Assembly (NCBI RefSeq): GCF_001414055.1
Contig: NZ_CP013002.1
Span: 62,001-126,000, forward strand
Length of the DNA: 64,000 nt
Source of the DNA: Caulobacter henricii
Lineage (GTDB): Bacteria; Pseudomonadota; Alphaproteobacteria; Caulobacterales; Caulobacteraceae
Direction of reading: 5' to 3'
In this document: in pieces, positions 17,001 through 24,402 of the stretch
How the letters are laid out: every line of letters starts with the position of its first letter
How positions within the stretch are numbered: position 1 is the first letter of the stretch
The notes under the pieces: generated by a model
Databases searched by the model: none
The model's input: only the letters and a program-made list of their open reading frames with translations
Told to the model about the DNA's origin: nothing
Program-made: the position numbers and the translations under genes

Positions 17001-19102
17001 CGGCCAATGTCAATTTCGGTGCTGACGAGGTCGGTGGCGAAGGCCTGACCGTGACCCCGATCAAGACCGTGGCCCTGTGGTCGGGCGTGGTCGAGACCGG
17101 TCTTGACGGCAAGGCGGTGGTTAAGCTGCCGGCTGCCGACTTCAATGGCGAACTGCGGCTGATGGCCGTGGCCTGGACCGACACCGCCGTCGGCTCGGGC
17201 TCGCGGCCCCTGACCGTGCGCCAGCCGGTGGTGGCGGACTTGAACCTGCCGCGCTTCCTGGCCCCGGGCGACGAGGCCATGGCCACCCTGGAACTGCACA
17301 ATGTCGAGGGCAAGCCCGGCGCCTATAGCGCCGAGGCCTTCTCCTCAGGCGGGCTGAAAGTGGCCTTCAAGAAGGTGTTCCAGCTGATCCTCGGCCAAAG
17401 GATCGCCGAGAAGATCCCCTTCCTGGCCCCGGACGTCACCGGCATCGGCAAGATCGGCTTCAAGGTGGCCGGTCCCGGCTTTGCGACGTCGAAGGACTAT
17501 CCGATCCAGACCCGTCTGGGCTGGGGCGATGTGGTTCGTACCACCACCCAGCTGCAGCAGCCGGGCGAGGCCTATACCCCGTCCTATGATCTGATGAGCG
17601 GCCTGGCGGCCGGGGATGTGACGCTGCAGGTCAGCTATTCGCCGTTCAAGGGCTTCGACCCGGCGGCGATCGCGGTGGCCCTGCAACGCTATCCCTATGG
17701 CTGCACCGAGCAGCTGGTCTCGACGGCCTATCCGCTGCTCTATGCCCAGAGCCTGACCAGTGATCCCAAGCTCAAGCGCACGCCGGCGGCCCTTGCGGGG
17801 GCGGTGGGCAAGCTGCTGGATCGCCAGACCCTCGACGGTGCCTTCGGCCTGTGGCGGGTGGGCGACGGCGAGGCTGACGCCTGGCTCGGGGCCTATACCA
17901 CCGACTTCCTGCTGGAAGCCCGGGCCCAGGGCGTCGCCGTGCCCGACGCGGCGATCGACAAGGCCCTGAACGCCATGCGCCAGATCAGCCGTCCTGACGG
18001 CTGGGCCTCGGTCTCCTACCGGATGGAATATCCCGAATGGTGGGCGGCGACGCCCGAACAGTCCAAGTCGGCCACTGAACGCATGCGACGCCGGGCCTCG
18101 GCCTATGCCCTCTATGTGATGGCCAAGGGCGGCCGGGGCGATCTGGCCCGTCTGCGCTGGTGGCACGATGTCCAGATGAAGGACGAGGACCAGCCCATGG
18201 CCAAGGCCTATGTCGCAGCGGGTCTGGCGCGCATGGGCGACACCGCCCGGGCCCGCTCGGCCATGCGCCAGGCGGTCAAGTCCCTGGGCTATCGGGATGA
18301 CCAGGACTGGTACCAGAGCCCGCTGCGCGATGTGGCGGGTCTGACGGCCCTGGCGGTCGAGTCCGGTCAGGGCGACATCGCCCGCCAGCTGCAGGGCCGG
18401 CTGGAAAATGTGGTCAAGGATCCCGACGCCCTGAACACCCAGGAACAGGCGGCGGTGCTGCATGCGGCCTTTGCCCTGCTGAAGGCGGCGGGTCCGATCT
18501 CGATCGACGCCAAGGGGGCCCTGGCCCTGCCGCCGGCCGGGGGTGCGCCGCGCTGGGCGGTGGGCAAGCTGGCCGACAGCCGCTTTATCAATACCGGCAA
18601 GGGCGCCCTGTGGCGGACGGTCAGTGTTCGCGGCACGCCCACGGCGGCGCCGGGGGCCTCGGCCAATGGCCTGTTCATCGGCAAGCGCCTGCTGTCGATG
18701 ACCGGGGCGGCAGTCGATCCGGCCTCCATCCGCCAGGGTGACCGGATCATCGTCCTGGTTTCCGGCCGGTCGATGCAGGCCCGCTCGACCGCCCTGGTGG
18801 TCGACGATGCCCTGCCGGCCGGCTTCGAGATCGAGACCACCCTGGGGGCCGATGACGCCCAGAACGGTCCCTACCGGTTCCTCGGCGAGCTCACCGGGGC
18901 CGATGTGCAGGAAAGCCGCGATGACCGCTTCATCGCGGCGATGGACCTGGAGGGCAACAAGCCCTTCGCCCTGGCCTATGTGGCCCGGGCGGTGACGCCG
19001 GGCGAGTTCTTCCTGCCGGGGGCTGTTGCCAAGGACATGTACCGACCCAGCCTCAATGCGCGGTCGGAGTCCGGCCGGGCCGTGATCGCGCCGGGGCAGT
19101 GA
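14048..19102 (+). CDS. Bacterial alpha-2-macroglobulin family protein (YfhM/ECAM-like)
   Basis: 1,684 residues. Periplasmic protease-trap family. Residues 37-58 are a hydrophobic anchor after a cytosolic N-terminus; no lipobox is seen, unlike the lipoprotein E. coli homologue. The middle contains repeated MG-type beta domains, including YLYADRGIYRPGETVHLTA near residue 450. The thioester motif is at residues 1216-1222, PYGCTEQ (Cys1219, Gln1222), so a covalent-trap thioester is possible. It is followed by the all-helical thioester domain and a C-terminal receptor-like domain. Next to PBP1C, as in many proteobacteria, suggesting defence and repair of the murein layer. Confidence 0.95.
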   Translation: MSMDETPPAGGSKDSTPASLARLIERLKARWAGDARLRLAAMVGGALVIGFGGGLLTGKAGELGWFGGSKSAVASAPVKGEAWSLFGKPRSANAPRRGIPKPEGFAVWQSRIDSSGQDPMACVRMSKALDPSKPYADFVLVSPDIGRTPAVRVKGDELCVGGVGFTDHRVTLLKGLPGKGGEVLAANADVDFTFGEKPPYVGFAGDGVILPREEADGVGIETINVQTLAIEVWRVSDRNLVRKSISAPDPTGEGDWAGDYGDDSPNDDGRRVWKGTVQVTGPAGQKATTVFPLGAVLKDMKAGGYVIKARDASGGRDPDTEGDTPPAQARRWVMFTDMAMIAYDGSESLDVVVRSLKSAKTLSGVRVALVARDGEDLAEAKSDADGRVRFLRPLLNGEGSERAKMVMAYGPLGDLAVLDLDRSPVDLSKQGVGGREATTAGRSARTDIDGYLYADRGIYRPGETVHLTAMVRDRLAKAVNDRKGEIVVKRPSGVEFKRYPFEGAKAGAVLADIALPRSAPRGRWTAELKIEGIEAASGSLTFSVEDFASQRLAVTATGQESQPLGVGETRKVDVSARFLYGAPGAGLQTQGEARLRADADPFPAYKDYVWGDADKPFEEKFLELGTTVTDGEGRAVLSVASDVAGDTAQPLVASVTTSVFEPGGRPVREGLDLKVRGKPLYFGVKVDQGQSAKGDPPISLDIIAVNAAGQRVGAAATYTLISENWDYDWFQQDGRWQWRRTSRDAVVAKATVNIGSGAPARFTRRLGWGDYRLVVEGGDGSRTVTRFAAGWGSPAKDAEAPDFVRVSAGAKAYVQGDTVEITLKPPYAGEAQVAVATDRLIDLKTVSVGANGTTVRLKTSAAWGGGAYVMVSVIQPRDPVASPKPRRALGLVYVPLDPKSRKLTVDLGTPAKIDSKAPVEIPVSVKGLGLGQKAHVTIAAVDEGILRLTRQDSPDPVKWYFGKRALGVDYRDDYGRLLDPNLGAPANVNFGADEVGGEGLTVTPIKTVALWSGVVETGLDGKAVVKLPAADFNGELRLMAVAWTDTAVGSGSRPLTVRQPVVADLNLPRFLAPGDEAMATLELHNVEGKPGAYSAEAFSSGGLKVAFKKVFQLILGQRIAEKIPFLAPDVTGIGKIGFKVAGPGFATSKDYPIQTRLGWGDVVRTTTQLQQPGEAYTPSYDLMSGLAAGDVTLQVSYSPFKGFDPAAIAVALQRYPYGCTEQLVSTAYPLLYAQSLTSDPKLKRTPAALAGAVGKLLDRQTLDGAFGLWRVGDGEADAWLGAYTTDFLLEARAQGVAVPDAAIDKALNAMRQISRPDGWASVSYRMEYPEWWAATPEQSKSATERMRRRASAYALYVMAKGGRGDLARLRWWHDVQMKDEDQPMAKAYVAAGLARMGDTARARSAMRQAVKSLGYRDDQDWYQSPLRDVAGLTALAVESGQGDIARQLQGRLENVVKDPDALNTQEQAAVLHAAFALLKAAGPISIDAKGALALPPAGGAPRWAVGKLADSRFINTGKGALWRTVSVRGTPTAAPGASANGLFIGKRLLSMTGAAVDPASIRQGDRIIVLVSGRSMQARSTALVVDDALPAGFEIETTLGADDAQNGPYRFLGELTGADVQESRDDRFIAAMDLEGNKPFALAYVARAVTPGEFFLPGAVAKDMYRPSLNARSESGRAVIAPGQ

Positions 19103-19120
19103 GGGTGACGCGCCGTTGCA

Positions 19121-19267
19121 TCTTCCCCCTTCGGGGGAGTAGCGCTGAAAGCGCGGAGGGGGCAAGTCAGCCGGGACTGGCCGTGGAATGACGCCTGCTG
19201 ACTTGGGCGGCGCTTCCACCACGGCCCCCCTCCGGATGCTGCGCATCCCCCTCCCCCGGAGGGGGAC
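19121..19267. repeat. Family-A palindromic repeat, copy 1 (A2M-pbpC junction)
   Basis: Arms TCTTCCCCCTTCGGGGGAG (19121-19139) and CCCCCTCCCCCGGAGGGGG (19247-19265) bracket complementary inner segments (AAGTCAGC/GCTGACTT; TGGCCGTGG/CCACGGCC). It ends immediately before the preferred pbpC ATG and supplies a GGAGG at 19258-19262. Other copies are at 44393, 51745, 56121 and 62283. Confidence 0.8.
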
Positions 19268-19268
19268 G

Positions 19269-21305
19269 ATGGTGGTGCCGCTCACCCGCCTCCTCGTCGG
19301 CTTTCTCGGCCTCCAGGTCGTGCTCGCGACGCTCAGCGCCGTCTTCCCGCCGGACATGACCCGGGCCCGGCAGTCCTCGCCGGTGGCCCTGGACCGCCGC
19401 GGGACGTGGCTGCGGGCCCTGCCGGTGGAGGACGGTCGCTGGCGGATCCGGGCGGATCTGGAGCGCACGGACCAGGCCTTCCTGAAGCGCCTGATCGCCG
19501 TCGAGGATGGCCGCTTCTATCGCCACCTCGGTGTTGATCCCCTGGCGGTGGTCCGGGCCTTCGGCTCGGCCGTGGTCCATGCCCGCCCGACCTCCGGGGC
19601 CTCGACCCTGACCATGCAGACCGCCCGCCTGCTGGAGCCACGTCCGCGCAATCTGGGCTCCAAGCTGATCGAGATGGTCCGGGCCGTGCAGCTGGAGGCC
19701 CAGCTGACCAAGCGCCAGACCCTGGCCCTCTATCTGACCCTGACTCCCTATGGCGGTAATCTGGAGGGCGTCCGCGCTGCCAGCCTGGCCTATTTCGGCC
19801 AGGAGCCGACCAGCCTGACCGACGGCCAGCAGGCTCTGCTGATCGCCCTGCCGCAGTCCCCGGAGGCCCGCCGGCCCGATCGCCGGCCCGAGGCGGCGCG
19901 GATGGCGCGGCGGTCGGTCCTCGACAAGATGGTCCGGGCGGGAGTGCTGACCGAGGCCGCCGCCCTGGAGGCCGAGGCCGAGCCCCTGCCGCGCCGTGCC
20001 CCGTTCCCGGCCCTGGCCTGGCATGTGGCGGGGGAAAGGGCCCGCGCCGCGCCCGCCTCCCAGGCCAGCGTGATCACCACCCTGGATGCCGACCTGCAGG
20101 CGCGGCTTGAGCCCATGGCCGCCGCCATCGCCGCCTCGCAAGGGGCCGATGCCACTGCCGCGATCCTGGTGGTCGAGATCAAGGGCCGGGCGGTGCGCGC
20201 CGCCGTCGGCTCGGCCGGGCGCGAGCGGGCCGGGGGCTGGGTGGACATGACCCGGGCCCTGCGTTCACCCGGCTCGGCCCTGAAGCCCTTCATCTATGCC
20301 ATGGCCATGGATGACGGGCTTTTGGCCGCCGACACCCAGCTGACCGACAGCGCCACCCGTTTTGCCGACTATCAGCCCGAGAACTTTGACCGCGTGTTCC
20401 ACGACAAGGTTACGGTGCGCGAAGCCCTGACCCATTCGCTGAACGTCCCGGCCGTGGCCACCCTGGAGCGCCTGGGGCCCGAGGCCTTTGCCGGCCGGAT
20501 CGAGGCGGCTGGAGCCCATCTGGCGCGGCCGAAGTCGGAGTTGAAGGCGGCGGGTCTGGCCCTGGCCCTGGGCGGGGAGGGGATCACCCTGCGCGACCTG
20601 GCCCTGCTCTATGCCGCCCTGGGCGACGGCGGTCTCGCCAAGCCCCTGGCCTGGACCGAGGCGGACGCCAAACTACGGGAAAGGTCCGGCGGGACCCGGC
20701 TGGTGCGGCCCGAGGCGGCCCGGCAGATTCTGGACATTCTGCGTGAGGCCCCCGCGCCGCGCGGTCGCGCCCCTTCGGCCCTGACCCGGGGCGGGCCGGC
20801 CATGGCCTTCAAGACCGGTACCTCCTACGGCTTTCGCGACGCGGTGGCGGCCGGGGTGGTCGGCGGCTATGCGATCATCGTCTGGACCGGCCGGGCCGAT
20901 GGCGGCGCGCGCGGCGGCCTGACCGGACGCGACGCGGCCCTGCCCCTGCTGTTCGACGTCGCCGATGTGGTCGGGGCCCCGGCCACGGCGCCGCGGCCGA
21001 TCGCGCCGAAGTCGGCCCCCCAGGCCCTGCAGACCCTGCGCGCCCAGACCGAAGGCCCGCGCCTGATCTTCCCGCCGGACGGCGCGGCGGTGCAGGTCGA
21101 GGCCCTGGGGCCAGGGTCGCGGGGCCTGGTCCTGGCCGCCGGCGGCGAGGACCTGACCTGGTATGTCGAGGGCAAGCCCCTGGCGGCGGACCCGACCAGC
21201 GGCCGGGTCGTCTGGCGGCCGGCCGCGCCGGGGTTCTACCGGCTGTCGGTCGTGGACGGGCAGGGCCGCAAGGCGTCGGCGCGGGTGCGGATCAAGGCGG
21301 GGTAA
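19269..21305 (+). CDS. pbpC: Penicillin-binding protein 1C
   Basis: 678 residues. Bifunctional murein glycosyltransferase/transpeptidase-like protein. An N-terminal anchor (about residues 5-25) is followed by the GT51 domain with catalytic Glu79 in VEDGRFYRHLGVD. The transpeptidase domain has Ser336 in SALK, SLN (HSLNVP) and KTG (FKTGTSYGF); a C-terminal PBP1C beta domain closes the protein. An in-frame ATG at 19188 would add 27 residues encoded by the family-A repeat, so ATG 19269 is chosen, with GGAGG six bases upstream. Partner of the preceding alpha-2-macroglobulin. Confidence 0.93.
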   Translation: MVVPLTRLLVGFLGLQVVLATLSAVFPPDMTRARQSSPVALDRRGTWLRALPVEDGRWRIRADLERTDQAFLKRLIAVEDGRFYRHLGVDPLAVVRAFGSAVVHARPTSGASTLTMQTARLLEPRPRNLGSKLIEMVRAVQLEAQLTKRQTLALYLTLTPYGGNLEGVRAASLAYFGQEPTSLTDGQQALLIALPQSPEARRPDRRPEAARMARRSVLDKMVRAGVLTEAAALEAEAEPLPRRAPFPALAWHVAGERARAAPASQASVITTLDADLQARLEPMAAAIAASQGADATAAILVVEIKGRAVRAAVGSAGRERAGGWVDMTRALRSPGSALKPFIYAMAMDDGLLAADTQLTDSATRFADYQPENFDRVFHDKVTVREALTHSLNVPAVATLERLGPEAFAGRIEAAGAHLARPKSELKAAGLALALGGEGITLRDLALLYAALGDGGLAKPLAWTEADAKLRERSGGTRLVRPEAARQILDILREAPAPRGRAPSALTRGGPAMAFKTGTSYGFRDAVAAGVVGGYAIIVWTGRADGGARGGLTGRDAALPLLFDVADVVGAPATAPRPIAPKSAPQALQTLRAQTEGPRLIFPPDGAAVQVEALGPGSRGLVLAAGGEDLTWYVEGKPLAADPTSGRVVWRPAAPGFYRLSVVDGQGRKASARVRIKAG

Positions 21306-21308
21306 ACA

Positions 21309-21342
21309 CCCGAAAAACCGGTCTTCGCCGGGGAGAGCGGAA
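21309..21342. repeat. Family-B repeat, half copy
   Basis: Single right-arm sequence (GTCTTCGCCGGGGAGAGCGGA) between the convergent stops of pbpC and the carbonic anhydrase gene. No left arm is visible. Confidence 0.55.
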
Positions 21343-21345
21343 GTT

Positions 21346-21972
21346 TTAGATCGCCCCGCCGGCCACCCGCTCATAGTCCTCGAGGCAGGTAATCCCGACA
21401 TTGAGGTCGGTGACCAGGCCGTTGGACAGCGAATAGACCCAGCCATGCACGGACAGGGGCTGGCCGCGCGCCCAGGCGTCATGCACGAAGACGTCGGCGG
21501 CCACGTTGCGCACCTGGCGGATGACGTTCAGTTCGCACAGGCGGTTGAGCCTTTCCTTCTGCCCGGGCAGGGCGTCGAGCTCGTGGCGGTGCTCGGCATG
21601 GACCTCGCGGATCGGGTGCAGCCAGTGGTCGACCAGGCCGCGCCGCTTGCCGTCGATGGCCGCCGACACGCCGCCGCAGCCATAATGGCCGACGACCATC
21701 ACGTGCTTGACCTTGATCACGTCGACGGCGAACTGCAGCACGCTGAGATAGTTGGCGTCCTGGGGCGGCGCGAGGTTGGCGACATTGCGGTGGACGAACA
21801 GTTCGCCGGGATCCAGGCCGACGATCTCGTTGGCCGGCACGCGGCTGTCGCTGCAGCCGATCCACAGATATTCCGGACTCTGCTGGTTCTCCAGCCGCTT
21901 GAAGAACTGCGGATCAACCTCCGTCTTGCCCTTTGACCAGGCAGCGTTGTTGGTCTTGAGGTCTTCAAGCAT
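21346..21972 (-). CDS. Cytosolic beta-class carbonic anhydrase
   Basis: 208 residues with no signal peptide. Zinc ligands and catalytic dyad in IGCSDSRVPANEI (Cys, Asp, Arg) and VGHYGCGGVSAA (His, Cys). Resembles E. coli Can over its full length. Supplies bicarbonate for carboxylases such as acetyl-CoA carboxylase (accD is elsewhere in the window). First 10 residues (MLEDLKTNNA) are typical, supporting the start. Followed 9 bases from the maiA stop on the same strand, so it may be last in a three-gene unit with maiA and the FAH-family gene. Confidence 0.93.
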   Translation of the reverse strand: MLEDLKTNNAAWSKGKTEVDPQFFKRLENQQSPEYLWIGCSDSRVPANEIVGLDPGELFVHRNVANLAPPQDANYLSVLQFAVDVIKVKHVMVVGHYGCGGVSAAIDGKRRGLVDHWLHPIREVHAEHRHELDALPGQKERLNRLCELNVIRQVRNVAADVFVHDAWARGQPLSVHGWVYSLSNGLVTDLNVGITCLEDYERVAGGAI

Positions 21973-21981
21973 GACTTGTCC

Positions 21982-22638
21982 TTACGCCGGTTGGGCGTCG
22001 GGTTGCAGATTGGGATGGGCAGCGGCGATGGCCGGATGCTCCAGGGCCCGGGCCACGGCGGCGCGGATCGCCGGGAAGGGCGTCATGTCCACATGGAAGC
22101 GGGCGGCATTATAGACCTGCGGCACAAGGCAACAGTCGGCGAGGCCGGGTGCGTCGCCGAAGGCAAAGCCCCGGCCATGGCGGGCCACCATCGGCTCGAT
22201 GGCCGCAAAGCCGTCGGTGATCCAGCGCTGGGCCCAGGCGTCGCGGCCGTCCTGGTCGACGCCCAGACCGGTAAGGGCGCGCAGGATGCGCAGATTGTTC
22301 ACCGGATGGATGTCGCAGGCGACGATCTCGGCCATGGCCCGCACCGTGGCGCGATCGAACGGATCGGCCGGCAGGAGCGGTGCGCCTGGGACCGCCTCGT
22401 CCAGCCATTCCAGGATCGCCAGGCTCTGGGTCAGGCGACGGCCTTCTTCTCCAGGCAGGTCTACCTCAAGGGTCGGGACCAGGGCCTGGGCGTTGAGGGC
22501 GCGATAGGCCTCGCCCTGGTGCTGGCTCGACACCAGGTCCACGGGCTGAACGCCATAGTCCAGGCCCTTGAGATTGAGGCCGATCCGGACGCGGTAGGGG
22601 GCGCTGGCCCGCCAGGCGCTGTGCAGGGTGAGCTTCAT
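21982..22638 (-). CDS. maiA: Maleylacetoacetate isomerase (zeta-class glutathione transferase)
   Basis: 218 residues. Glutathione-dependent cis-trans isomerisation of maleylacetoacetate to fumarylacetoacetate in tyrosine/homogentisate breakdown. The N-terminal thioredoxin-like domain has SAWRASAPYRVRIGLNLKG, close to the zeta-class SSCxxRVRIAL active-site segment but with Ser-Ala-Pro in place of the usual Cys. The helical C-terminal domain ends NLQPDAQPA. It lies 9 bases downstream of a fumarylacetoacetate-hydrolase-family gene, consistent with consecutive steps. Confidence 0.85.
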   Translation of the reverse strand: MKLTLHSAWRASAPYRVRIGLNLKGLDYGVQPVDLVSSQHQGEAYRALNAQALVPTLEVDLPGEEGRRLTQSLAILEWLDEAVPGAPLLPADPFDRATVRAMAEIVACDIHPVNNLRILRALTGLGVDQDGRDAWAQRWITDGFAAIEPMVARHGRGFAFGDAPGLADCCLVPQVYNAARFHVDMTPFPAIRAAVARALEHPAIAAAHPNLQPDAQPA

Positions 22639-22647
22639 GTCGCGATC

Positions 22648-23328
22648 CTAGGCCAGGGTGAAGGACAGTTTGCCGACGCCCTCGACCTCGCCCTCGACCC
22701 GGTCGCCGCGGGCGATGGCGCCGACGCCCTCGGGGGTGCCGGTAAAGACCAGGTCGCCGGCCTCCAGCCGCCACAGCTGGCTGGCCTTGGCCAGGACCTC
22801 GGCGACGTTCCAGATCATGTCGGCGATCTCGCCGCGCTGCTTTTCCACGCCATTGACCGACAGGGTGATCGCACCCTCCGGCGGCAGGCCGGACATCGGG
22901 CGGATGGCACTGATCGGGGCGCTGGCATCAAAGGCCTTGCCGGATTCCCAGGGGTGGCCCTTGGCCTTGGCGGCGTTCTGCAGGTCGCGCCGGGTCAGGT
23001 CGACGCCGACGGCATAGCCGAACACCAGCTCCAGGGCCTGGTCCGGCGTCAGGTTCTCGCCGCCGCCCTTGAGCGCCGCGACCAGCTCGATCTCGTGGTG
23101 CAGGTCGCTGGTCGCCGACGGATAGGGCACGCTGGCCGGCAGGGGCAGGATGGCGTCGGCCGGCTTGGCGAAAAAGAACGGCGGATCCCGCGTATCGGCC
23201 CCCATTTCGCGGGCATGGGCCGCATAGTTGCGGCCGACGCAGAGGATGCGACGCACCGGAAACAGGGCGGACGATCCCTCAACCGGGACCACGGGCAGGG
23301 CGGGCGGGGGAAAGATGTATGTCGTCAT
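22648..23328 (-). CDS. Fumarylacetoacetate hydrolase family protein
   Basis: 226 residues, the single-domain FAH length (YcgM/FahD1-like) rather than the larger eukaryote-type enzyme. Metal-binding residues appear in HHEIELVAAL and the preceding FFAKPADAI; the C-terminal part has GDLVFTGTPEGVGAI. Family members hydrolyse or decarboxylate acylpyruvates and fumaryl- or maleylpyruvate. Coupling to maiA suggests fumarylpyruvate or fumarylacetoacetate hydrolysis in aromatic catabolism, but the true substrate is open. Confidence 0.85.
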   Translation of the reverse strand: MTTYIFPPPALPVVPVEGSSALFPVRRILCVGRNYAAHAREMGADTRDPPFFFAKPADAILPLPASVPYPSATSDLHHEIELVAALKGGGENLTPDQALELVFGYAVGVDLTRRDLQNAAKAKGHPWESGKAFDASAPISAIRPMSGLPPEGAITLSVNGVEKQRGEIADMIWNVAEVLAKASQLWRLEAGDLVFTGTPEGVGAIARGDRVEGEVEGVGKLSFTLA

Positions 23329-23499
23329 GGGGCCTGATTAGCGCCAAACCGCCGGCATCAAAAGCATCCTGTCCCGCCCGGGGCCTGTCAGGCCCTATCT
23401 GGCTGCGCCGACCACTTAAACGTTCTTTCACTTGCCCCGGCCCGCGCCGTCGAGTCATGAGAGTGTGGGGAAAATAGGGCGTCTTTCCATGCGGGGGCT

Positions 23500-24390
23500 G
23501 TGAGCGCGCGAATGTTGATCATCGAGAACCTGACACACGTCTATGGCAACGGCGTTCGCGCCCTGGACGAGGTCAGCCTGACCATACCGCGCGGCATGTA
23601 TGGCCTGCTGGGGCCCAACGGCGCGGGCAAGTCGACCCTGATGCGCACCATCGCCACCCTGCAGGCCCCGACCTCGGGCCATATCCGCTTCGGCGACATC
23701 GACGTGCTGAAAACGCCGGAGCTCCTGCGCCGCACCCTGGGCTATCTGCCGCAGGATTTCGGGGTCTATCCGCGGGTCTCGGCCTACGACATGCTCGACC
23801 ACATGGCGGTGCTCAAGGGCATCAGCGGCGCGAAGGAGCGCAAGGAAACCGTCGAGAGCCTGCTCAACCAGGTCAATCTCTGGGGCGTGCGCAAGAAGGC
23901 CCTGGCCGGGTTCTCGGGCGGCATGCGCCAGCGCTTCGGCATCGCCCAGGCCCTGATCGGCGATCCGCGCCTGATCATTGTCGACGAACCCACCGCCGGC
24001 CTCGACCCGGAAGAGCGCAACCGCTTCCTGAACCTGCTGGCCGAGATCGGCGAGAACGTGGTGGTGATTCTCTCCACCCACATCGTCGAGGACGTCTCCG
24101 ACCTCTGTCCGGCCATGGCGATCATCTGCGATGGCCGTATCGTCAAGCAGGGCGCGCCCAATGACCTGGTCACCCAGCTGGCCGGCCGGGTCTGGCGCAA
24201 GACCATCGACAAGACCGAACTCGAAGCGGCCAAGGCGACCTATCAGGTCATCTCCACCCGCCTGCTGGGCGGCCGCACGGTGATCCATATCCTGGCCGAC
24301 AGCGATCCGGGCGCCGGCTTCACGGCGGTCGAGGGCGGCCTTGAGGACGTCTATTTCTCGACCCTGTCCACCACCCGCCGCGCGGCGTAG
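23500..24390 (+). CDS. ABC transporter ATP-binding protein
   Basis: 296 residues from GTG 23500 (ATG 23512, MLIIENLTHVYGNG, is an alternative). Walker A GPNGAGKST near residue 45, Q-loop in YLPQDFGVYP, signature FSGGMRQRFGIAQAL, Walker B LIIVDEPTAGLD and H-switch STHIVED. The last 80 residues form a regulatory extension. It sits 12 bases before a permease-aminopeptidase fusion gene and must power it. Substrate unknown; the ABC-2-type arrangement suggests an exporter or membrane-remodelling machine. Confidence 0.93.
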   Translation: MSARMLIIENLTHVYGNGVRALDEVSLTIPRGMYGLLGPNGAGKSTLMRTIATLQAPTSGHIRFGDIDVLKTPELLRRTLGYLPQDFGVYPRVSAYDMLDHMAVLKGISGAKERKETVESLLNQVNLWGVRKKALAGFSGGMRQRFGIAQALIGDPRLIIVDEPTAGLDPEERNRFLNLLAEIGENVVVILSTHIVEDVSDLCPAMAIICDGRIVKQGAPNDLVTQLAGRVWRKTIDKTELEAAKATYQVISTRLLGGRTVIHILADSDPGAGFTAVEGGLEDVYFSTLSTTRRAA

Positions 24391-24402
24391 GAGGACTGGT
24401 CG

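Noticed and set aside
12986..17299. 1,437-codon open frame on the minus strand opposite the carbonic anhydrase and alpha-2-macroglobulin genes
   Set aside because: It mirrors GC-rich third positions of the real genes; the product is low-complexity His/Gly/Arg/Gln-rich and matches nothing. The same holds for long antisense frames at 4262-6628 and 23455-27231.
19188..19268. Upstream start adding 27 residues to PBP1C
   Set aside because: The extension is encoded by the family-A repeat and is not part of the protein family; ATG 19269 has a well-placed GGAGG.
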